Shown here: in pieces, positions 51,267 through 59,156 of the stretch
How positions within the stretch are numbered: position 1 is the stretch's first letter
Layout: every line of letters begins with the position of its first letter
NCBI GenBank assembly: GCA_027493445.1
Contig: JAOSKU010000001.1
Coordinates: 3,368,822 to 3,432,821, forward strand
DNA from: Thermoleophilia bacterium
GTDB lineage: Bacteria; Actinomycetota; Thermoleophilia; RBG-16-64-13
Reading direction: 5' to 3'
Length of the DNA: 64,000 bases
The notes under the pieces: generated by a model
Told to the model about the DNA's origin: nothing
Databases searched by the model: none
What the model saw: only the letters and a program-made list of their open reading frames with translations
Made by a program: the position numbers and the translations under genes

Positions 51267-52427
51267 GTGACGGTTGCCACTGAGACGCGCATGCTGCTGA
51301 CCGGCAACCACGCGGTCGCCTACGGGGTGATGCTGGCCCGGCCGGCCGTGGTGCCGGTCTATCCCATAACGCCGCAGACTCCTATTCTGGAGAAGATCAG
51401 CGACCTCCAGCTGGCCGGCGAGTTCGCGGTCGACCTGATGACGGCCGAGTCGGAGCACTCGGCCATGTCGGCCTGCATCACCGCCTCGCTGACCGGGGTG
51501 CGCGTTTTCACGGCCACCGCCTCTCAGGGCCTCATGCTCATGCACGAGATGCTGCACTTCGCCTCGGGGGCGCGGGCGCCCATCGTCATGGTGAACGTGA
51601 ACCGCACCGTGAGTTCGCCCTGGGGTTTCTGGCCCGACCAGACCGACAGCCTCTCCCAGCGCGACACGGGCTGGATCCAGTACTACACGGAGAGCGGGCA
51701 GGAGTCGCTCGACACGGTGATCCAGGCTTTCAAGGTCGCCGAGCAGGTGTTGCTGCCGGTCATGGTGGTGCACGAAGCCTTCTACATCTCGCATGCCCTC
51801 GAACCGGTGACCGTGCCCGCCCAGGACGTGGTGGACGCGTATCTGCCTCCGTTCGACCCCGCAGTCCGTCTCGACCCTGGCCTGGGCCGCTCCTGGGGCA
51901 ATCCCGTGAACCAGGACCTCTACTTCCGCTTTCGTCAAGCCGTGGGCGAGGCTATGGACCGCGTGCCCGGCCTGGCTCTTCAGGCCGACGCCGAGTACGA
52001 GAAGATGTTCGGCCGGGGCTACGAGATCGTCGAACGCTACCGGATGGAAGGAGCGGAGATCGCCATAGTGGCCTTCGGGAGCATGGTCGGTACCGCTCGG
52101 GTCGCGGTGGACGCGCTGCGCGAGGCCGGGATATCGGCCGGACTCGTCAAGCTCAAGCTCTTCCGACCCTTCCCGATCGGCGAGGTGCGCGCGGCGGTGG
52201 CCGGCGTGCCCAAGCTGGTGGTGATGGAGAGGAATTTCTCGCCCGGGGCGGGCGGCATCCTCCATCAGGAGCTGAAGGCGACCGTGTGCGGCATGGAAGA
52301 TCCGCCCAAGGTGCACGGCTACCTAGCCGGCGTGGGGGGCGTCAACGTCTCTCCGGCCAAGATCGAGGCGCTGGTCCGCCGGGCGCTCGAAGAGGAGCCC
52401 GTTCCCCAGTCGGTGTGGCAGAGGTGA
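51267..52427 (+). CDS. 2-oxoacid:ferredoxin oxidoreductase alpha subunit (PorA/VorA-like)
   Basis: A 386-aa subunit of thiamine-dependent 2-oxoacid:ferredoxin oxidoreductase. TGNHAVAYGVMLARPAVVPVYPITPQTPILEKI is the pyrimidine-binding domain opening (PITPQTP motif). MTAESEHSAMSACITASLTGVRVFTATASQGLMLMHEMLHFASGARAPIVMVNVNR is highly characteristic; domain II (EIAIVAFGSMVGTARVAVDALREAGISAGLVKLKLFRPFP) follows. The GTG at 51267 is 4 bases after the UroD-like stop. It converts a 2-oxoacid and CoA to acyl-CoA and reduced ferredoxin; oxygen-sensitive. Overlaps the beta gene by 4 bases. Confidence 0.92.
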   Translation: MTVATETRMLLTGNHAVAYGVMLARPAVVPVYPITPQTPILEKISDLQLAGEFAVDLMTAESEHSAMSACITASLTGVRVFTATASQGLMLMHEMLHFASGARAPIVMVNVNRTVSSPWGFWPDQTDSLSQRDTGWIQYYTESGQESLDTVIQAFKVAEQVLLPVMVVHEAFYISHALEPVTVPAQDVVDAYLPPFDPAVRLDPGLGRSWGNPVNQDLYFRFRQAVGEAMDRVPGLALQADAEYEKMFGRGYEIVERYRMEGAEIAIVAFGSMVGTARVAVDALREAGISAGLVKLKLFRPFPIGEVRAAVAGVPKLVVMERNFSPGAGGILHQELKATVCGMEDPPKVHGYLAGVGGVNVSPAKIEALVRRALEEEPVPQSVWQR

Positions 52428-53377
52428 GTCCCGTGGAACGCTTCCACCACGCCGAGGCCAACTACGACATCGAGGAGAGCGACGTCTTCCTCTCCGGCCA
52501 CCATGCCTGCCCCGGGTGCGGCGAGGCCCTGGCCGTGCGCTACGTCATCAACACCATGGGACCGCGCACCATCGCCATCGTACCTCCGTCGTGCATCGCC
52601 ATCATCGCCGGACTGCAGCCCAACAGCTCCATGCGCGTCCCCATCGTACACGGCACCCTGGAGTCGAGCGCCGCCTCGGCCGCCGGCGTCAGGCGCGCCT
52701 TGAACCACCAGCGCAAACACGACGTCAACGTTCTCGTGATGGCCGGCGACGGCGGCACCTACGACATCGGATTCCAAGCCCTCTCCGGAGCGGCCGAGCG
52801 CAACGAGGACATGGTGTACGTCTGCCTGGACAACGAGGGTTACATGAACACCGGGGCGCAGAAGTCGGGCTCCACCCCGCATCTGGCTTCCACGGCCTCC
52901 ACTCCGGGCGGCAAGACCACCGGCAAGAAGAACATCGCCGAGATCATGGCTGCGCACCGCATCCCTTACGTGGCCACGGCCACCATCGGCTACCCCGACG
53001 ACCTGGCCCGCAAGGTGGCAAAGGCCCGCGACCTGAAGGGTATGCGCTTCATCGTCGTCTTGACCCCGTGCCTCGACGGCTGGGGCCTTCCCGAGAACGG
53101 CGCCGTTCGTGTCTCGCGCCTGGCCGTGGAGACCGGATTCTTTCCCCTCTTCGAGGTCGAGGACGGCGTGCGCTACACCATCAACCACGGCCCCCGCGGT
53201 ATGCCCGTGCAGCGCTATCTCGAGGCCCAGAAGCGCTTCCGGCACCTCGAGGCGGAGCAGAAGGAGCGGCTGCAGGCCGAGGTCGACGAGGCCTGGGCGC
53301 TGCTGCGGGCCCGGGTCGAGTGCGGGGCCCTCCCTGCGGCGACCGGCGACTCCGGAGACGGCTTCCCCGGACGCTGA
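52424..53377 (+). CDS. 2-oxoacid:ferredoxin oxidoreductase beta subunit (PorB/VorB-like)
   Basis: A 317-aa subunit. Cluster Cys pattern CPGCGE followed by Cys in IVPPSC; thiamine-diphosphate motif GDGGTYDIGFQALSGAAERNEDMVYVCLDNEGYMNTG; ATIGYPDDLARKVAKARDLKGMRFIVVLTPC and LFEVEDGVRYTINH at the end. The pair of alpha and beta genes has no gamma or delta gene next to it, which is unusual; the missing polypeptide may be encoded elsewhere or not needed. It ends the plus-strand operon; a strong hairpin follows at 53438. Confidence 0.92.
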   Translation: MSPVERFHHAEANYDIEESDVFLSGHHACPGCGEALAVRYVINTMGPRTIAIVPPSCIAIIAGLQPNSSMRVPIVHGTLESSAASAAGVRRALNHQRKHDVNVLVMAGDGGTYDIGFQALSGAAERNEDMVYVCLDNEGYMNTGAQKSGSTPHLASTASTPGGKTTGKKNIAEIMAAHRIPYVATATIGYPDDLARKVAKARDLKGMRFIVVLTPCLDGWGLPENGAVRVSRLAVETGFFPLFEVEDGVRYTINHGPRGMPVQRYLEAQKRFRHLEAEQKERLQAEVDEAWALLRARVECGALPAATGDSGDGFPGR

Positions 53378-53437
53378 ACGGGTGGCCCATCTGTCTTGTT
53401 GAAGTGGTTCCTTCTTCCTAATGCTGTATCGTCTTTC

Positions 53438-53498
53438 GCACCGCCTCTGCCGGCGTGTACACGAACTGTACAGGTCTACACGCCGGCAGAGGCGGTGC
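53438..53498. terminator. Long perfect hairpin between convergent genes
   Basis: Two perfect 22-base arms (53438-53459 and 53477-53498) with a 17-base loop, between the converging beta-subunit and amidase genes. It probably terminates transcription from both sides. Nothing else is seen in the 165-bp gap. Confidence 0.85.
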
Positions 53499-53542
53499 AA
53501 CCACACGCATCGTCCCCGTGGCAGTATGAAGCGGCGCCTTTG

Positions 53543-55055
53543 TCAGAGACCCCGCCAGTCGGCCGCCTGCTCGAAGGCGTGAGCGGCCCGGTAGATCGTG
53601 GCCTCGTGCCAGTGCCGGGCGATCAGCATCATGCCCACCGGCAGCCCGTCGCTCATTCCGCAGGGGAGACTCATGGCCGGATGATGGGTGATGTCGAAGG
53701 GCATGGTGTTGGCGGTCGGCTCGTTCGCCCGGCGGATGTACTCGGCAATGCCGGCGTCCGGCGGGGGAGGGGGTGGCCTTCATGGGCGTGGTCGGCATGA
53801 GGAGGAGATCGTGCTTGGTCAGGGCGGCGTCGTAGGCGGCCCGCACGCGGCGGCTGATGTTCATGGCCTTGCCGTAATAGCGGGTGCCGTAGCGCTCCCG
53901 GATGTAGGTGCCGAGCAGGAGGAACAGGACGATGGTGGGGGGTAGCTCGTTCACGCGTTGCCGCCACCCGCGGTGGGCGTCCATCAGACTGGTGACGTAG
54001 AGGTCGGAGCGGCTGGCGCCGAAACCGTCGCCGTAGAGCATCGTGTGCGTCAATCCGTCCACGCCGATCGGCATCCACACGGAGTTCGCGTCCTTGTGCC
54101 AGGGGATGGAGATCTCGGAGATCTCAGCGCCGAGGTCGCAAAGAAGCCGGGCGGCGGCTCGCACCTTGGCCTCGACGTCGGGCTCGGCTTCGGGACGGCC
54201 GAAACCTTCGCGCACCACGCCGATCCGAAGACCGGCGACTCCTTGGCCGAGCGCCTGAGTGTACGGATATGTCTGCACGCCCCGCTGCCGGGGATCGAGG
54301 CCGTCCTCACCGGCCAGTATCTCCAGCAGGAGGGCATTGTCGGCCACGTTCGCCGTGATGGGACCCACGTGGTCCACATGGATCTCGATGGGCATGATGC
54401 CGGTGTAGGGCACCAGACCGTATGTGGGCTTCATGCCGTGGGTGCCGCAGAAGGACGACGGCATGCGGATCGAACCTCCCTGATCGCAGCCGATGGCCAT
54501 GTCGACCTCGCCGAGGGCGACCAGGACAGCGCAGCCGGAGGACGATCCCCCCGCCGAGTATCCCCTCCGGTACGGATTGTGGACGGGCCCGGCGGCCCCG
54601 GTGTGGCTGCCACCGGAGAGGCAGAAACACTCGCAGTGGGCCTTGCCCGCGATCGTCGCGCCGGCGTCGAGGACACGAGCGGCTACGGTGGCGTCGACGT
54701 CGGGGATGTAGCCCTCGAGGGTGGCCGAACCGTTCATCATTGGCACACCTGCCAGCATGATGTTGTCTTTGAGGGCGACGGTCCGGCCCGAGAGCCGACC
54801 TTCCCGGGAGCCCCGCACGTGGGTATGGCAGTACCACGCATTGTGGGCGTTGGCAGCCGAATCGGGGCTTGACCACGCTCGGTTGAAGGGCGGAGGCTCG
54901 GGCAGGTTGTCCGGCATCTCGTGCACGGCCTGGTAGGCCCCGATCGCTCCCGCCAGGAGGTCGGCGTACGTTGCGACGTCGCCGGGGGCGAGGGTGAGCC
55001 CGAGCCCCGCGGCCATGTGCGCAACCTGCTCCGGAGTGGGAGGGCTGACGGTCAT
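53543..55055 (-). CDS. Amidase (amidase signature family), frameshifted near the C-terminus
   Basis: About 503 aa. Amidase signature Lys in [16 protein letters not shown]-rich region [40 protein letters not shown] with the catalytic Ser-cisSer-Lys set. As read, the last about 90 residues become nonsense after [10 protein letters not shown]. One base change in the C runs (plus strand 53763-53767 or 53769-53773) continues as [38 protein letters not shown] and ends RGL at 53543. The ATG at 55055 with GGAAGGAG upstream is chosen over 55103. It hydrolyses an amide; divergent from the second transporter through a shared region with operator copy 3. Confidence 0.85.
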
Positions 55056-55102
55056 CGAAATGACTCCTTCCAAACAGGTGGTGGGTCTGGCCGCCATCAT
55101 CA

Positions 55103-55120
55103 TATCGTCAGACGTTAGAC
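55103..55120 (+). promoter_or_regulatory. Operator, exact copy 3 of TATCGTCAGACGTTAGAC
   Basis: Identical 18 bases between the divergent amidase and binding-protein genes. For the plus-strand promoter (55127-55156) the site lies just upstream of the -35 box; on the minus strand the adjoining TATGAT could be a -10 box for the amidase. Confidence 0.7.
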
Positions 55121-55126
55121 GTGTCC

Positions 55127-55156
55127 TTGACAGTCGGATGAAGCCGGTGCTAGAGT
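55127..55156 (+). promoter_or_regulatory. Sigma-70 promoter of the second transporter
   Basis: TTGACA (55127-55132), an 18-base spacer and TAGAGT (55151-55156), 42 bases before the binding-protein ATG. Confidence 0.6.
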
Positions 55157-55197
55157 CCGATGCATCTGCGGCATCCAGTCACTGCTTGGGGGGTACG

Positions 55198-56580
55198 ATG
55201 GCTGACGAGATCGAACGGATCCTGAAAGACCGCATCTCCAGACGGGAACTCATGAAGCGCGCGGGTATGGGCGCCGGTGCACTGCTGGTGCCGGGTTTCC
55301 TGAGCAGTTGCGGGGGAGACGAGGCCACCACCACCACGGCCGCGGCGGGCGGGTCCGCCACCACCGCGCCGGCGGGGAGCTCGACAAGCGCGGCCAGCGC
55401 CAGCGGCGGCACGATCAAGATCGGGTTTGTCAGCCCGCGCACCGGCCCGGCGGCCGGCTTCGGCGAGCCCGATCCCTACGTGATCGACTTGGCCCGCAAG
55501 GCCTTGGAGGGCGGGCTGGACATCGGGGGCACCACCTATTCCGTCGAGATCATCGACAAAGACGGGCAGGCCAACCCGCAGCGCGGAGCGGAGGTGGCCC
55601 AGGAGCTCATCAACTCCGACAAGGTGGACCTGATACTGGCCACCTCCACGCCCGAGACCACCAACCCGGTGGCCGATGCGGCCGAGGCGGCCGGGGTGCC
55701 CTGTATCACCACCGTCTGCCCCTGGGAGGCCTGGTACTTCGGCCGGGGCGCCCAGCCGGACCAGCCTTCTCCCTTCAAGTACACCTACCACTTCTCGTTC
55801 GGGGTGGACGAGTTCGCCGTGACCTATACGGCCTCGTGGCCGCAGGTGCCGACCAACAAGAAGATCGGGGTCATGTGGCCCAACGACGCCGACGGCAACG
55901 CCATCCGAGCGGCCCTGGGCCCGAAGCTCACCGAGGCCGGGTATACGGTCATCGACCCGGGCGCCTATCAAAACGGCACCAACGACTACTCCTCGCAGAT
56001 CGCGAAGTTCAAGAGCGAGAACTGCGAGATGTTCAACACGTTCCCGATCCCCCCGGACTTCGCCACCTTCTGGCGGCAGGCCGCCCAGCAGGGCTTCAAG
56101 CCGAAGATCGCGCAGATTGCAAAGACCGGGCTGTTCCCATCCCAGCTGGAGGCTCTGGGCGACATCGGAGTGAATCTGGCGGCAGCTGCCTACTTCGCAC
56201 CCATCTTCCCATACACATCCTCGCTCACTGGGGTCGGCGCCCAGGAGCTGTGCGACGGGTACGAGCAGGCCAGTGGCAAGCAGTGGAACCAGCAGCTCGG
56301 CCCGAGCTTGGCTCTCTTCGACGTGGGCGTCGCCGCCCTGAAGGCGAGCGGCGATCCGAAGAACAAGGAAGCCGTGGCCGACGCCGTCAAGACACTCAAG
56401 GTGGAGACGCCCATCGGTGTGCTGGAGTGGGGCAAGTTCCCCATCCCGAACGTGGTGCCGACGGTGCTGGTGAACGGGCAGTGGGTCAAGGGAACAAAGT
56501 GGCAGTTCGACTGGGTGTGCATCGACAACACCGAGGACCCGAACATCCCGGCGAACGCAAAGCTGGTGCCGTACGCGTAG
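55198..56580 (+). CDS. Liv-type ABC transporter substrate-binding protein (Tat lipoprotein)
   Basis: About 460 aa binding protein of the Peripla_BP_6/LivJ type. Twin-arginine-like ISRRELMKRAGMGAGALLVPG and lipobox LSSC near residue 36-39; Thr/Ala linker; body IKIGFVSPRTGPAAGFGEPDPYVIDLARKALEGG, then AQELINSDKVDLILATSTPETTNPVADAAEAAGVPCIT. ATG 55198 has GGGGGGTACG upstream; the longer frame from 54994 overlaps the operator and is rejected. Regulation by the operator at 55103 is likely. Two hairpins separate it from the ATPase genes. Confidence 0.9.
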   Translation: MADEIERILKDRISRRELMKRAGMGAGALLVPGFLSSCGGDEATTTTAAAGGSATTAPAGSSTSAASASGGTIKIGFVSPRTGPAAGFGEPDPYVIDLARKALEGGLDIGGTTYSVEIIDKDGQANPQRGAEVAQELINSDKVDLILATSTPETTNPVADAAEAAGVPCITTVCPWEAWYFGRGAQPDQPSPFKYTYHFSFGVDEFAVTYTASWPQVPTNKKIGVMWPNDADGNAIRAALGPKLTEAGYTVIDPGAYQNGTNDYSSQIAKFKSENCEMFNTFPIPPDFATFWRQAAQQGFKPKIAQIAKTGLFPSQLEALGDIGVNLAAAAYFAPIFPYTSSLTGVGAQELCDGYEQASGKQWNQQLGPSLALFDVGVAALKASGDPKNKEAVADAVKTLKVETPIGVLEWGKFPIPNVVPTVLVNGQWVKGTKWQFDWVCIDNTEDPNIPANAKLVPYA

Positions 56581-56587
56581 AATGGGC

Positions 56588-56615
56588 GGATCGGCGGGCG
56601 ACTGCCCGCCGATCC
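56588..56615 (+). terminator. Hairpin after the binding-protein gene
   Basis: Twelve-base arms (56588-56599 and 56604-56615) starting 7 bases after the stop codon. Likely partial terminator that keeps binding protein in excess. Confidence 0.7.
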
Positions 56616-56668
56616 CGGGGTTCCGCCGGCCGTCTCGGCCACACGCCATGAATGTCAAGGAGACTGCG

Positions 56669-56696
56669 GCCGCCCGATGGTGGTGGGCGGCTTTTT
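56669..56696 (+). terminator. Intrinsic-type terminator with T-run
   Basis: GCCGCCC (56669-56675) pairs with GGGCGGC (56685-56691), followed by TTTTT (56692-56696). A rare U-tract terminator for this window. The 236-bp gap 56581-56816 holds only these hairpins and the leader of the next gene. Confidence 0.65.
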
Positions 56697-56816
56697 AGTG
56701 GGTTGTGCAGGGGTTATCGGCCAGAGGGATGAGAATGATCGTCCTTGACCGGCCGCACTGGGGGTGCTAGGGTTTTGCGATTCTGTCACGCCGCATTGCA
56801 GGGGGGGGCATGACAC

Positions 56817-57565
56817 GTGCTGCACCAGAACGACACCCCGGTGCTCTCCGCCGTCTCCGTACGCAAGCGCTTCGGAGCGCTCACGGTCCTGGACGGGGTG
56901 GATTTCGCGGTCGCAGCTGACGAGGCCGTGGGCATCGTCGGTCCCAATGGCGCGGGCAAGACCACCCTTCTGAACGTGCTCGCCGGATCGCTCAAGCCGA
57001 CGGAAGGCGAGGTCCTGTTCCGCGGCGAGACCATCACCGGGGCTCCGCCCGAGAAGCACTCCCGCCTGGGGATCGGACGGGCGCACCAGGTGCCCCGTCC
57101 TTTCGGCGACATGACCGTCTTCGAGAACGTGCTGGTGGCGGCTTCGACCGGCGGCGGGCATCGGGGCCAGCAGGCCTACCGCCGCTGCCTGGAGGTGCTC
57201 GATCTGTGCGGGCTTCTCGAGCTTTCGAACCGCCGGGGGAGAGTCTGGGTCTACTGCACCGCAAGCGCCTGGAGCTGGCGCGCGCGCTCGCCACCGAGCC
57301 GGTGGTGGTGCTGCTCGACGAGATCGGCGCCGGCCTCACCGACGAGGAAGCGGGCGAGCTGGTACAGACCATTCAGCAGCTGCGCAGCGAGGGGGTGGCC
57401 ATCGTCTGGATCGAGCACATCGTGCACGTGCTCGTGCAGGTGGTCAGCCGGCTGGTGTGCATGGACGCCGGGCGGGTCATCGCCGACGGCGATCCGGAGG
57501 CTGTCATGGGCGACGCGGCGGTCATCGACGCGTACCTGGGGAGCAGCGCGGCATGCCGATCTTGA
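56817..57565 (+). CDS. Liv-type ABC transporter ATP-binding protein (LivG-like), frameshifted
   Basis: About 249 aa when joined. Walker A GPNGAGKTT in VGIVGPNGAGKTTLLNVLAGS; LGIGRAHQVPRPFGDMTVFENVLVAA is the LivG region. The frame fails after LELSNRRG at the G5 run 57235-57239; adding one G yields ESLGLLHRKRLELARALATEPVVVLLDEIGAGLTDEEAGELVQ, with LHRKRLELARAL as signature helix and a normal end DAYLGSSAACRS at 57565. The signature lacks a clear LSGGQ. GTG 56817 starts the frame; GGGGGGGG upstream is the ribosome site. Overlaps the next gene. Confidence 0.85.
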
Positions 57566-58282
57566 AGGTGGAGAGCCTCGACGTCCGCCACGGTCTGCTG
57601 CCGGCCGTGCGCCACGTCAGCCTCGCCGTGGCCGAAGGCGAGACCCTCGCGCTGGTAGGGGCCAACGGAGCCGGGAAGACGACGCTGATGCGCGCCATCG
57701 CCGGCGCCCACAAACCCAGCGGCGGCCGGATCGTTTTCGAAGGCACCGATATCACCGCCGTCCCGGCTCATGAGCGGGTGCGGGCCGGCATCGCCCTGGT
57801 GCCCGAAGGCCGGCGGCTCTTCCCCGAGCTCACGGTGGAGGAGAACCTCCTGGTGGCCGGGCAAAACTCCAAGCAGGGGCACTGGAACGTGGAGAGTGTG
57901 CTCGACGCCTTCCCCATCCTGAAGCCCCTCTACAAGAAGCGGGCCGCCAACCTGTCCGGTGGGGGAGCAGCAGGCGGCCGCCATCGGGCGCGCTCTCATG
58001 ACCAACCCCCGCGTGCTCCTGCTCGATGAAGTCTCGCTGGGCCTCTCGCCCCTGGCCGTGGAAGGCGTCTACCACTCCCTGCAGACGCTCATCGCCGGCG
58101 GAGCCACCATCCTGCTCGTGGAGCAGGACCTGGGCCGGGCGGCGGCGGTGGCCACCCGCATCGCCTGCATGCTCGAGGGGCGGATCGTCCTGGAAGGAGC
58201 GGCCGACAGCCTTACCCGCCAGCAGATCACCGAAGCCTACTTTGGCCTCAACCGCCGAGTCGCGAACGGAGTCGGGGCGTGA
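57553..58282 (+). CDS. Liv-type ABC transporter ATP-binding protein (LivF-like), frameshifted
   Basis: About 243 aa when joined. ILKVESLDVRHGLLPAVRHVSL, Walker A GANGAGKTT, VPEGRRLFPELTVEENLLVAG (LivF hallmark). At the G5 run 57961-57965 one extra G breaks the signature; removing it gives [45 protein letters not shown] and LLVEQDLGRAAAVATRIACMLEGRIVLEG. ATG 57553 lies inside the end of the LivG-like gene. Its stop overlaps the permease start (GTGA). Confidence 0.87.
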
Positions 58283-59156
58283 CCTGGGTCAACGCCATCA
58301 TCCAGGGGATCATGCTGGGCGGCTTCTACGCCTTGCTGGCCTGCGGGCTCTCCTTGATGTTCGGCGTCATGCGCATCATCAACCTGGCCCACGGGGACCT
58401 GGCCGTCCTGGGGGCCTTCCTCACCTGGGTGCTGGTGGACAAGACCCACTTCCCGCTGATCGTCTCCCTCGTCTTGGCGCTCATCGTCATGTTCGGGGTC
58501 GGCTGGGCCCTGCAGCGCGTCCTGCTCGAGCGGAGCCTGCGCTCGGGCATGCTCATCCCTTTGCTGACGACCTTCGGCCTGGGGATCGTGATCGAGAACC
58601 TGCTCCTCGAAGCCTTCTCCCCCGACGTGCGCTCGCTGGGCGGTAACGCTGGGGTCGTCACCACCGCCAGCTGGCGCATCACCGACCAGCTCTCCATCTC
58701 CGCCCTGGGCATCCTCATTCTGGGGGTGGCCATAATCGTGCTTGGGGGACTGCATCTGTTCCTGGCCCGTACCTCGCTGGGTCGGGCCATGCGGGCCACG
58801 GCCCAGGATCCTGACACCGCCGAGCTGGTGGGGGTGGACTCCCGCAGCGTGTACGCGCGGGCGGCCGGCATCGCCGTGGTTACCGCCGCCCTGGCCGGGG
58901 CCTTCCTCGCCATCCGGGCCGTGGTCGACCCCTCGAGCGGACCCACCCAGCTCATCTTCGCCTTCGAAGCGGTGGTCATCGGCGGCTTCGGGTCCCTGTG
59001 GGGCACGCTGCTGGGCGGCTTCGTCCTGGGGGTGGCCCAGACCATCGGAGCGCAGATCGATCCTCAGTCATCCGCGCTGGCCGGCCACCTCGTCTTTCTG
59101 GCCGTGCTGGCCTTCCGCAGCGGCGGCATCCTGATGGCTCGGGGGCGGAGGCATGA
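58279..59156 (+). CDS. Liv-type ABC transporter permease (LivH-like), frameshifted at the last codons
   Basis: About 292 aa. Opening WVNAIIQGIMLGGFYALLACGLSLMFGVMRIINLAHGDLAVLGAFLTW is the LivH signature; RAMRATAQDPDTAELVGVDSRSVYARAAGIAVVTAALAGAFLAIRAVV is the coupling loop; FAFEAVVIGGFGSLWGTLLGGFVLGVAQTIG follows. As read, the frame runs on to 60261 over the LivM gene, an artefact of one missing G at 59141-59145. With it restored the end is ILMARGAEA and TGA at 59154-59156, overlapping the LivM ATG. Confidence 0.88.
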
